Source: Corynespora cassiicola
Taxonomy: Eukaryota; Ascomycota; Dothideomycetes; Pleosporales; Corynesporascaceae
NCBI GenBank assembly: GCA_022059125.1
Contig: JAEUWY010000005.1
Coordinates: forward strand, 1,922,001-1,986,000
Reading direction: 5' to 3'
Length of the DNA stretch: 64,000 nucleotides
The position numbers and the translations under genes were made by a program. The notes beneath the pieces were generated by a model. That model was not told where the DNA came from, ran no database searches, and saw nothing but the letters and a program-made list of their open reading frames with translations. Shown here piece by piece: positions 23,724 to 34,511 of this stretch (the first letter of the stretch is position 1; every line of letters begins with the position of its first letter).

Positions 23724-25583
23724 ATGGATTTGCAAAGCTGCGCCGCCCTCTCAGTAGCAGAGCTTGCTGTGCTGAAGATCATGCATGGTATTCCTCTTGA
23801 TATCGAAGCCATTTATGTCTTTTTTGCTTTCTTTACATTCCAATATTTGTCTTTGAAACTCTACCATTCTTTTGTATACCCCTTCTTTGTATCTCCACTA
23901 CGTCACCTACCTGGCCCAAAAGACCACCATCCACTGATCGGTCATGCAATCAACCAGTACCGGGCAAATGGTCCATACGAACTCTATCTTTCATGGAGCA
24001 AGAGATGGCCAGATGCTCCTTTCATCCGTTATCTTTCTTTTGGCAATTCAGAAGTACTTTTGGTGAACAGCTTGCGAGCACACCAAGAGGTTCTGCAGAC
24101 CAAGTGCTACTCTTTTGTCAAACCTCCTTTCTTTGCGCGGATTGTTGGCGAAGTCACTGGTAAAGGCCTAGTCTTTGCCGAGGGGGATGAACACAAGAGA
24201 CAGAGGAAGTTGTTGAATGGTATGAATCCTTTCTGCCAACTGAAAAACTCATTCTCATGACTTGTAGGAATCTTCTCCGTGCCTAACATGAAGAAACTTG
24301 TTCCAGTGGTTCAGTCTCATGGCAAGCACCTCACGTCCACCATCGAAGAACGCATTGGTTCCAGCGGAAGCGCCGCGATTGAAGTCGTGTCTTTGTTTTC
24401 AAAGGCAACTCTTGATATCATTGGTCTTCTTACTCTTGGAAAAGAGCTTGATAAGCTCAACACCACGCCATCCTTTCATGATTGCTATGACAGCATTTTC
24501 AACCCCACACCGGCCAGCTCCATGATCACTGCGATAAATACATATATTCCTTTGCGGAGATGGCTTCCGATTGAAGCCAATCGCTCATTTGTCAGGGCCA
24601 ACGATGAAGTCAAACGCATTTTGAGGGAGCAGATTCGCTTGAGGCAAAAGGAAGTCGCCGCAAACGAATCCGCAAAAGACGCCACTTGCATTCCAATCAG
24701 CCGGGATGTTCTCACGTACTTGCTGGAGGCGCCCCCCTCTGGCCAGCAACAGTGGACTGAAGATGAACTCCTCGGATATGTAAGCCTCATGCAGTTTCCG
24801 TCCATGGCTACATACTGATATTTCTTTAGCTCCTTAACTTCATGTCTGCGGGTCACGAGACTTCTGCTACTACACTCACATGGGCTGTGCATGTTCTTGC
24901 CAATCGCCCTGACGTTGACCGAAGGTTGCGACGAGAGATCAGTCATCTCCCACCAGGCGACCCCGATTATGCAGGAATCGAAAGCCTCCGGTATCTTCAT
25001 AATTTTTGCCGAGAAGTCTTGCGCGTCTATGCTCCAGGTAACGACCCCAACATTCGTCCTTCGAAAGCAATACTAACTAGCCATAGCTGTCATGATATGG
25101 CGCCAGGCCCAAGACAGAGTAGTTATCGAGGAAACCGTGATTCCTCGTGGCACAAATGTCATAGTCTCTCCTCAAGTTCCCCAGTTTCATCCTCACATCT
25201 GGGGAGAGAATGCTCGAGAATTCGATCCCGACAGATGGGACTCGCTCTCTCCGGAGGCTTCTTCCCCATACGCATTCCAAGCCTTCAGTAGTGGACCACG
25301 AGTCTGCATTGGGAGGGGCCTTTCCATGCTGGAGCTCAAGGCCATCATTGTGGACGTAGTCAGGAAGTTCGAATTCGAGCCACTCGAGAAGGAGGAAGAC
25401 TTGGAATTGGAGAACTATCTAACCCTAAGGCCACGAGGCGGGCTAAGGGTTAGGTTCCGCAGGGCAGGCGAGATCAAGGATGAGAGGCGCGATAGTGGGA
25501 CGGGGCTCGAGGAAAATGGGTCTATGCGAGGGAAGCCAGGCTACCCGATGCGCAATAGGAAGACCTCCGCCTGGCTGGCTTGA
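23724..25583 (+). CDS. Cytochrome P450 monooxygenase
   Basis: Four exons (23724-24219, 24268-24779, 24830-25037, 25087-25583), 570 residues. An N-terminal hydrophobic anchor (~25-55) is followed by the proline hinge LRHLPGPKDH. The C-helix WxxxR-type region is around EHKRQRKLLNG. The I-helix is FMSAGHETSATTL. The K-helix ExxR appears in CREVLRVY, the PERF-like motif as FDPDRW, and the heme loop as FSSGPRVCIGRG with Cys as fifth ligand. It is a class II microsomal enzyme needing P450 reductase. It lies 1.4 kb upstream of, and in the same orientation as, the sesquiterpene synthase, so oxidation of a terpene skeleton is a natural inference. The tail after the heme domain (~50 residues) is unusually polar. 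Confidence 0.93.
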
Positions 25584-26993
25584 TGCTGCCAACGTACATA
25601 ATGTGAAACGATAAAACGCTCTAATTTTCTCATTGGTCAAGTTCTTGTTTGAAGTGCGCCTCAGGCGTTATGTCTCTGTTGCTCGAGCATAATTCCATTT
25701 TGGGTAGAAGTTGCCGAGTGCTTTGGCGCGACATTATTCCTCGTTCTCGTTCTCGAATCGGGCCGAGTCTATGAGAATGGGGAACGTTCGTGGAAGACCC
25801 ACAGAAAGATCCCCCGGCAACTGAAGTGCCGAGTGGGACAAAGTACCGATTCCTGTAAACGGTTGTATGTGCTGTCTCTTTGTTAGATCGTGATGTTCAA
25901 CGTTTCGTCGAAGCCGGCTGCTCTTGTCTGAACGCATTGCGTTTTGGTGCAGCTTCACGAAGTTTCCGCGGCCGAGGTGACTTTGGTGACTTGTGTAAGT
26001 AGTTTGTGACAGCTGCAACTCAAATGTGGGTCAAATTGAAGTCATGCTACAAGAGACCTCCGCTCCATCCGTCACTCTGCTTGAGTCCATGCAGGTGACA
26101 CGGTAAGTTCCAGACTCGACTGTACGGGCCCTGAGGATCCGGGAGAACGAATAGTTTACGAACCAATCGTATCGTTGTAATCGGAGAAAAAAAATGATGT
26201 CCTAAAAGTCTCAGCATTCGGCGTCGTTGTGGGTCTTGACTTTTGACAAGGGAGTGCTAGAAAGGGTCCCTCACGCGACTTCCGCCGTCGCTGAAGTTTA
26301 CCTATTCACTTTTCTCGATATGGTAATGCCGGAGAGCTATGTGGGTCATTCCAAGTTCAGCGAGAAACAACCCGTCAAAGCCATCAAAAAGACCCGAGGA
26401 ATGTGGGCGAGACGCATCTAGGCCATTACAGAATCCACATCAATAGAGAAGTTGCCGGGCCGTGTCGCATCCGCCATGGACACAGCTATCTCGAAAAACG
26501 CGAACTGCCGCCACAGTCCATATTGCGACGTGTTACAGCCATTGTCGAGCGGCTAGTACCACAAGTGTGGCTGGGAGAGTATCGCCCCGGCAAAGTCTCA
26601 TCGCTGCTCTCCCTGGATCTCACAGATACCATACCAAACATTACCAGAATTCGGCACTGGCTTAAGGCCTATGTTTCTTACCCCCGTGCAGAGCTATGGT
26701 CATACTGCCTGCGCACCGGCTCTGCAACAGACGCCCCGAAACAAAACATTGCTCTGCGGTTGTTTCAATGTCCGAACCCGGCTTGACAATTACCTACTCG
26801 GCGTCGTTATTCCATGTTGCTATGAGATACTTGGGAGAAAATTGAGAACGATGGGTATACACTGCATATAAGTCACCTTGTGCCCCATCTCGAGAAGTAC
26901 CATTCGAAGTATCATTCAACATTCCCCTTCTCTTTGATAGAGCCAGAGTCTAGTTCACTCGAATTCATAAATCTTTGAATACTCGCTTTCCCA
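25584..26993. other. Intergenic region with terpene synthase promoter
   Basis: No convincing gene. A plus-strand open frame (26403-26786) lacks family resemblance. A TATAAG box at 26867-26872 lies about 120 bp before the synthase ATG, a plausible promoter element. The segment presumably contains the P450 3' end and synthase regulation. Confidence 0.5.
26867..26872 (+). promoter_or_regulatory. Candidate TATA box of terpene synthase
   Basis: TATAAG lies 122 bp upstream of the start codon at 26994, in a position compatible with a ~90-base leader. Spacing and sequence only. Confidence 0.4.
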
Positions 26994-28091
26994 ATGGCTC
27001 ACTCAAGATCGGACTCCGGTATGGAGCTTTCTCATCTCGGCAACGTTTCCAAGGAGGAATATGGGGAGATTCTCTCCAAGTTCCTCATTGACATTGACTT
27101 TTACATGCCTCCATTCGGATATGACTTTACGCTGGAGAACTTGGTCATGGAATATTTCCAAAAACAACCCAATTGGCCAGTACATCTTACTAAAAGGGCT
27201 GTCGGTATGGCCAAATGGATGTCCACCGGCTTGGGAATGTGCTATCCGTTCGCTGAGAAAGATATCCAAGTCGCATATGGCATTCACGCAACTTACGTTC
27301 TTTTCATCGATGACATCATCCACGAACTTGGAGATGCGCTTGATGAATTTGAGGCTCGCCTTGTCAAGGGCCAGCCCCAAAAGTCTCCTATCCTGCAGTC
27401 GCTTGTCAACTTTCTTCTCGACAACGACACCTACATGGGCCCCTATGCAGCGGCCATGAATACCAAGGCAACAATCGAGTTCATCTGCGGGTGCATCATG
27501 GAGCGCAACTACGACGGCAAGATCAAGCCCCCGGTCGGCGCGAAGAAATTCCCGGGCTACTTCCGAGAGAAGACCGGCTACACGGAGCCATACGCCCACT
27601 TTTGCTTCCCCGAGGCCATGTACCCAGAGAAGGACTATCTGCACGTGTACATGCCGTGCGTTCAAGACCTGATCGAGTTCATCAGCTACGCCAATGACAT
27701 CCTGTCCTTCTACAAGGAGTCGGTCATCGGCCCCGAGCGCCTCAACTACGTGTGCAACATTGCCAACACACACGGTCTCAGCGCCTCCGACGCACTCAAG
27801 CTGGTGTGCAAGAACGTCACCGAGAACGTGCTCACCACTCGCCAGGTCCTCAAGGACTACCCCGACATGGTGGATACCGTCGACGAGTTCTTCCGCGGAT
27901 ACGTCGCTTGGTACATTAACCAGACGCGATACCATTTGACCGATATCGAGATCAGAGATGCGCAGGGTAATCTGTTTGAGCTTACACCTGTTGAACCGGA
28001 GCAAAAGCCAACCGGAATGGACGCTAGGAAGGATAGCTTGACCAAGGACTGCCTGACCAGCGAGGTGCGGGAAATTCTCGCGGAGGCATAA
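26994..28091 (+). CDS. Trichodiene-synthase-family sesquiterpene synthase
   Basis: Single exon, 365 residues, class I terpene synthase of the trichodiene/longiborneol synthase type. The metal-binding motif is LFIDDIIHE (Asp106, Asp107, Glu111). The NSE/DTE motif is YANDILSFYKE (Asn234, Asp235, Ser238, Lys241, Glu242). An RY pair lies in INQTRYHL near the C-terminal active-site lid. Length is close to TRI5 (~375-385), and the intron usual in TRI5 is absent. These enzymes ionise and cyclise farnesyl diphosphate; which product forms cannot be read from sequence. Family members with DDxxE-type first motifs need not make trichodiene. The P450 upstream is the only obvious tailoring enzyme. Third-position GC rises sharply after ~27480. 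Confidence 0.93.
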   Translation: MAHSRSDSGMELSHLGNVSKEEYGEILSKFLIDIDFYMPPFGYDFTLENLVMEYFQKQPNWPVHLTKRAVGMAKWMSTGLGMCYPFAEKDIQVAYGIHATYVLFIDDIIHELGDALDEFEARLVKGQPQKSPILQSLVNFLLDNDTYMGPYAAAMNTKATIEFICGCIMERNYDGKIKPPVGAKKFPGYFREKTGYTEPYAHFCFPEAMYPEKDYLHVYMPCVQDLIEFISYANDILSFYKESVIGPERLNYVCNIANTHGLSASDALKLVCKNVTENVLTTRQVLKDYPDMVDTVDEFFRGYVAWYINQTRYHLTDIEIRDAQGNLFELTPVEPEQKPTGMDARKDSLTKDCLTSEVREILAEA

Positions 28092-31000
28092 TGGACTGCT
28101 AAAGGGAAACAATAGGAGTTGAATCTTGCATACTGATGCCTGAAATTTGTAGATAATTGTTATATATTCTGGTGGATTAGTGTGGTACTAGTTTACTTGC
28201 CGGCTGTCGCAGGGGCTACGCGGAAGTCACGGAAAGAATCAATCCGAACACATATGAATATATTTTTGACTGTATTACTATATAAAGCCTTCGAATAAGC
28301 ATTTAGTATATAGTGCAAATAGGATCTAGGTTGACTGATAGATTTTGTGACATCGCCTATTTGAAAGATGTGTAAGTTCTAGGAAGTCAACGACTGCCCA
28401 TATCCTTGAAGATATGCCATTAGTTAAGATTTTTTTATTGTGACTAAGTACTATTACAATCGTACGTATACACCGACCAAATCATCGCAATGTTAAATAC
28501 GTGTTGCGGACTCAGCTTAAGAGAATCTAAAAGCATGGCTTTTAGGCAGATCTCTGGAGATATTGCCGCCAGAGAGTTCAGTAAAGACGCAATTGTTGAC
28601 CAGGGAAAAATGCGTCCACTAACAACAGAAGCTGACCTTGCTTGAACGCACCTGTGCACAAACTTCATAGTATTCGCTAGTAATCTGAGCCTAGTACGAT
28701 GTACGAGCTGGTACCAGACAGAATCCGCCGTTAACTTTTAAGTCGAGAAATGTTGTTTAATTCAAGTGCACTTGAGAAGAGCCTAAATATCAATCACTTT
28801 TGAGTACTAGACAAAATATGGAACCAAATCTCTGGTAATAATTGTTCAGGTGCCACACTAGTACGCCCTACACCCACTAGAGCTTACTCTTCCTTTCCAT
28901 ACAACATCGCCCATTTCTAGGGTCCCACGCATTGACTTAGCTTGTTACCATTACATATGATGGGGTCACATTATCGGTCTCCCCGTGCTTCTGTCCGTGG
29001 GTCTGGGGTACCCAGTGGCGGAAAAAGCATCCAACTGCCAGTGCGTGCATGCATGCGGTAAGAACGCACGTCCAACCAAAAAAAACGACTCCCTCAAAAA
29101 GCAAAATGCCACAGAAAAACGAGATGTTGTGTTTGGAAAATATATCTTAGCTTGAGAAATTAACTTTCTCCAGATATCGAAAAATGGTGCTAACCCAACG
29201 GTTGCGAATTGAGAGGAAATTAGATGGAGTCAGCTGGCGAGCTGGGCAAGCAAATCGTTATTGGAAATACTCTTGAGTAATGAGAAACCGGATACTCGGA
29301 TAGACGGGAAATGTTAGCCCGAAAATCACGATAAAGACGAGACAGAGGGAGGATATGCGAATGTTCAGTGTAACAAAGCGACGGTAGTAATCAACCTGAA
29401 GTAAAGTCAAACACTAAAGTCAATCACGTTGTTAGGTTATGCAGGTACACGGAAAGGCAATGTGAGTGGTTTCGTTTCCTCGCCCCGTCAGCACAGGACG
29501 AGCGGAGTTTGCTGAATCGCCACTGCGGCGCGAACCGGTGCCTGGGGTTTGGGGGTCAATTGGCACAGTGACGCTCCGTCAACATCGGAAAGGTACTCCT
29601 GGATGCCCCACAAGCAGCGGAGAAAGCCTAGAAGGAAGAAGTGGCGATGATACGGGGGATGCTACGGGGTTTGCTGCGGTGTGGTGAGCGGCGTGGGCGA
29701 AGAAGAGGTATGAACACACCGCATACCGTGGTACAGTGAACGATCTCAGCCCATTGCGCCATCGGAATCATGTTCGCGTTGAAGATAGCAGTGAATAGGC
29801 TTATTATAACTGCCGATTTCGTCCCCCAACAAGACACGGCATGCTGATGGTGTGTGGCGTTGAGGGTTGAGAGGACAGGCGCAGGGGCTTGGTGTGACGG
29901 CTGGACTTCATCACAGTACCCCGGGGTCCATTCCTGGATGTGATTGCACTGGTGTGCCGAAACACAGACGATCGCGCACCCGATAATCTTCTCAGTTTAG
30001 CGCTATGGTATGCGAAGGCGAATGGGGAGGCTTGATATCGCACAGCTGGCGATGAGTGTGGAGGCGTATCGTCTGATGTCTTGCACTCCACGTCTGGCAC
30101 ACAATTGACCTATCCATGGGAACAGAATACACGGCATGAAAAGGAGATGTATTGCCAAACGAATTTGGAGTAGTTTCAGCTGGGCCCATCCCATGTGGCC
30201 GCCGTGGTAACCGAGACCGCATGGCCGCTGGGCGTGTCCAAGTCTGGGACCCAACGACGCAATCAGGTACGGGCGATTAATAGAGTTTGTTCCCCAGATC
30301 GGGCCAACAGTTGGCGTAGTTGAACCATTCAGCTGTCAGGAAAGTCGAGCCGGTATAACGGGGTCGAGGACCACGGTTCGGCGCGTCATAGGCTCTGTCA
30401 AAGCCATGACTCCTACTGAACGGGGTGTGTGCACCGAACTGCAGACACACCCCGAAGGACCCGTTACCATAGAAGTAGATATGGGAAGGAAATACGAATT
30501 TGATGACGCGTGTCCGGGAAAGTAAAGCCGGAAAAGGGACGTCGCGGCAGGCCAGGAGAGCCCTGACTCTCAGAGCGGTTGGGAAGACGGTTGGACTCGC
30601 GGGCCCACGACGGGCGGAGACAGGCGACAGGCCCACCGTATCCCTCAGTCTCCGCTGAGACGGGCTTGCAGTCTATCGACAGTGTAAGAAGGCTTCGAGG
30701 GACTATGGGTGTTGATTCGCCTTGTGGGATACTCGAGATGGGCATTATCCCTGGAGCGAGACGTGATTGGATGATCTCCCGCCACGCTTGCCCCAAGAGG
30801 AAAAACGCCTCGTCTTGAGCATCCCCCATTGCGGACAGATCCAAGAGCAACAGGCGACGATGGCACCATGGGAATATTCCTGAAGCGTCGGAAAAAGCAA
30901 GGTCGACAATCTCGACCCAAGCCTCGTAAATCCCAATTTTCCGCTCGTCACGGGAGCGTTCTAATTACACGTGCGTATTCGATGGCGACCCCAGCGAGGC

Positions 31001-31550
31001 CGCAAGCGCTGAGCCCCGGTGGCACTTCAGCTACCCCGGCATCGCCGCGCGATTGGCTCGCGGTTCCCGATGCTGTCTTCGCCTTCTGTCCAACGGCGAG
31101 CCGCATCAACAAGGTTGCTCGTTCCTGGCTGCCTCTAGGCCCACTCCGCGCCGCTCGGAATTGGTCAAGGGGATTTACACGGATATTTGTACTGGCAAGT
31201 CACGGCGTGGGCTTGCGCGATGGTAGTATCGAAGTACCTGGACCCCTGGTGAGTCGCGGCATGTCATCCAGTACCCGCGCTGCGGCGTCGCGAAGCTAGC
31301 ATGCGCGTGTCCCAGTCCTACGCAGAATAGGAAGAGACTGCAGATGCCCCTCAGCACTGTATTTGCCATTGTGGAGACGGGCCCTGGTTCAGGGCGGAGC
31401 TGAATCACGGAAGCTGTTGGGACTAGAGGTAGATATTTGAGTCTCGTCCACCCCGTGCAATTCGAGAAGGTGATGCTCCATCCCCATTCTCACCCCGGAG
31501 TCGATTGAAGTACTGTCCAGTACTTCTGTCCGACACTCGTTCCTCCCGCC
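28092..31550. other. 3.4-kb gene-poor region
   Basis: The first ~1.3 kb is AT-rich with no long open frame. From ~29.4 kb the sequence becomes GC-richer and shows several overlapping open frames of 60-160 codons on both strands, none with a recognisable domain and none better than its competitors. A minus frame at 30277-30636 ends with a protein-like segment, but no start or exon context supports it. I see no tRNA or transposon remnant. Confidence 0.5.
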
Positions 31551-32803
31551 ATGAGATTTCCCCCGCCCGAGGTCAGGAAGACTTGGCCTGCCCCCAACTA
31601 TGTCGACCCCGTAACGAGAGGCCCCGGTATCATGATTGTTGAATTGACACTACTGCCCATCGCCCTACTGTGTGTTGTTTTGCGATTATGGATCAGAATT
31701 GGATGGCTTCATAAGAGTTGGTGGGACGATTGGCTCATGGTTGTGGCCATGGTACGTGGCAAGATTCACGTCGAGGGGTCCTTGATGCTAATGTGACCAG
31801 GTCTTTTGCTGTGGCACAACCACCTTGGTGATACTGGCAACACAGATGTACGGCTGGAACATCCATGTGTGGGATCTGACTATACCACAGATGGAGACGG
31901 GTAGAAAGGTATGTGCCCCTGCGTTCTCGCCCACCGTTGGCTCGGGGTAACCGATCCTAGGCTTCCATGGCCGGACAAACATTGTTTGTACTTGCATCGA
32001 GCTTCGTGAAGATGTCTGTCCTCGTGTCGTACTTTCGCATAGCGCCTGAGAAGAGCGTGTTCCGGAAGCTCGTGTGGGCAACGTTTGGGCTCGTGTTCGC
32101 GGCATTCATCGTGTTCCTGGTCGCCTTGTGGGTACAGTGCATGTGAGTTACACGGCCACCGCCATTGACCGACAGGGCTAACCAGCACAGTCCAATCTCG
32201 AGTTACTGGACGCTCCTTGCCGATCATCGCGACTGCATTCCAGAAGGCCCACCGCTCGTCGTCCAAAGCGTGCTAAACGTAGTTACCGATTTCATGATCT
32301 ACGCGTTGCCAATCCCCACGCTATTCAGCCTGTCCCTTCCCATGGCCCAGCGCATCGGACTCGTGATTCTGTTCTCGATTGGTGGTGTCATCGTCGTCGC
32401 TGGCAGTTTCCGCGCATATTGGGTCCACTTCGTGCTCTTCAGAACATACGACGCAACATGGGAGGGCTTTCAGATCTGGGTGTGGACGGCCGTGGAGACC
32501 AATGTCGGCGTGATAGTCGGGTGCATCCCGGCATTAAAGCCGCTCCTCTTCCCTGCACGCGCGAGGAACCAGGGCTCACGCTATGCAAACGGATCTGGAC
32601 ACAGCCGGAAGAAAGAGAAGGCCACGCCTGTGATTGACCAAGTCGAGCTGGACACGCGCAAGTTGACCGATAGCGACTCGAGGCCGGCGACTGCGACCAC
32701 GGCAGCCCCAAGCAGCTTCCCATCGGAGAGGCCGATGAGCGGCGCCACGGACAAGAGCCGGTTCGACATGGATATCGAGCAACAAAAGGCCTTCATGTAC
32801 TGA
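31551..32803 (+). CDS. Rhodopsin-domain (PTH11-like) seven-helix membrane protein
   Basis: Four exons (31551-31751, 31801-31908, 31961-32142, 32191-32803), 367 residues. The fold matches the fungal integral membrane 'rhodopsin domain' family related to PTH11 receptors: helix 1 [20 protein letters not shown], the family motif [73 protein letters not shown] and [20 protein letters not shown] (the conserved E-x-x-x-G-x-I-x-x-C-x-P). The N-terminus has no CFEM domain. The C-terminal tail (~90 residues) is polar and Ser/Thr-rich. Ligand and role are unknown; such proteins are proposed as surface sensors. Confidence 0.9.
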
Positions 32804-34511
32804 TGGTGCTGGTTGTCGCCGCCCATTTCCAGCCTCTTTCTTCCACTAATACGCGCGTCTACACGCAGCGCGCTCAATGTAGATAGTAGATCGCACCGGA
32901 TCACTCCCTGCCTGTCTCTTTTCTCCTTTCAAGATACCACTCTGCTGGCGGCTTTCTCTCGTACTTTCAGCGTCTCATTTCCTAGTCCGGGCACGCACAT
33001 GCCCTGCACCCTCCATTTCCTTGGTCAGCGATGGGTACATGGTAGCAGGTAATGCAATACGTCGAGGCAACCCACAAGACTCCAGCTGTCGCTCGGCTCC
33101 GCGTCGCTCTCGTGCGGGTGTGATGTTGAGTGGCGCATCTCTGGGGCCCAGGTGTTCTGCCCTTGGGGCCACCACCCGCCCTTGCTTCCTTCCTCTCTGC
33201 TGCCTGCGCGGAAGGAGAGGCCCACACCTAACCTTAACAGCACATCACCTCGTCCTCCTTCATCAACCGCCATCAACCTCCATCATCGTCTTCCATCCGC
33301 TTCATCTCGAATCCAAGTCCTGATCGTCTCGGGGCCCCGGGGAGTTTATGCCGCAGCGACATTCCATGGTCAGGATGGCTTCATCCCGAAGATGGTGCGA
33401 CGGCAGAGCCTCTCACATCCCAAGTAGGTATCTTGTTTACACGTCCCCTTGCCCTCGTCCGAGCTTCCTTCCCTGATGTCATCCTTCGGCTTCACTTCGT
33501 CTCGCCGCTGTCGACTCGCACGTTCCCCAGTTTTCCTCTTCGCCTTCTGCACCCCCAGCTTCTAGCGCAGTCGCGATGCGGAGTCGCTGGAATACGAAGC
33601 CGAGGCCAGGTGGGCAGCGGGCTGTGAGCGGTGGGCGGTGGGCGGTGAGCTGTCCCGCTGCTGTGTTGTTCGAGAGGGCGAAGCGAATCAGACCGGCACG
33701 GCAGCTGGACGCCTCCAATTCATCGACATTGACCGTCATCAGGCCCTGGCCGTCGCAGCACCCAGCGCCTTTGGCTTGACGAGGGCGGCTGCTGCGGTCT
33801 TTGAAGAGTCAAGAGCCACCCGCGGTCGTGGTCGCCGTGGGACCTCAAACGTAGCGCTGGGTCCAGGGCTGAAGGCGAGGCCTCGGCACCACGCAACCGG
33901 CGCTCGCATTGCCTTGCATGGCACATCATGCATCATGACATCCGCACGACAGCTGTCCACCGCATTGCAGCCTGCGTCGCCGAAGATTATCGGTTGCGAC
34001 GCCAATTCCACTTCATCCGGCTGGCGGGATGCCCGCGGCATCTACGGCGGCAGTGGGTCAAAGCCCAGGAGTTGCGCAAGCTTGGTTCCACCCGTTTCCC
34101 AGGCTACGATTGAGACAGGGGGGAGATCAAATGTTGGAGCAGCGGCGCAAAATTTGTCTGCCAAACTCTGCCTGAAGCCGGAATAGAGGCCGCCCAACGT
34201 CATGATCGCAGCACAAACCCCCCGTGCACGACCCTGATCCGCTCCACATTTCCCCAACGGTACTTTTTCCGGGCCACCTCTCGCTTGTTTGAGGCGACGA
34301 GGCCGCAAACTGGCGTTGAGGCACTCAAACGCGAGGCATGGGTAATCAGGGCTGGCTTCTAGCGCAGCCCTTCCCGAAATATCTGCCAACGCACCGTGCA
34401 GCCTACGGCCGGTTCTTTGCAAAAGAAGAATGTTAGGAGCCTGGCCTATGCAGGGCATATAGTTATATAACCGCTTGCGTCGCAGTGGCCGTTCGCTCAT
34501 TTTCGCCCAAG
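32804..34511. other. GC-rich gene-free stretch
   Basis: 1.7 kb with high GC and numerous open frames on every strand, none recognised. The openness fits low stop-codon density rather than coding. A (GCGGTGG)n-like run lies at ~33625-33652. A TATATAA box at 34464-34470 is a good promoter candidate for the downstream flavoprotein gene. Confidence 0.5.
34464..34470 (+). promoter_or_regulatory. Candidate TATA box
   Basis: TATATAA lies 42 bp upstream of the start codon at 34512 of the secreted flavoprotein gene. Inferred from consensus and spacing. Confidence 0.4.

Noticed and set aside
23132..23812. Minus-strand open frame of 226 codons overlapping the P450 start
   Set aside because: No family features, and it opposes the P450 exon 1.
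15794..28091. One large secondary-metabolite cluster from the FAD monooxygenase to the terpene synthase
   Set aside because: The RVT gene and a membrane protein lie between and more than 6 kb separates the monooxygenase from the P450; no evidence joins them.
27003..28112. A 369-codon open frame antisense to the terpene synthase
   Set aside because: It is a by-product of the synthase codon bias on the opposite strand; it has no family motifs while the plus strand has complete active-site motifs.
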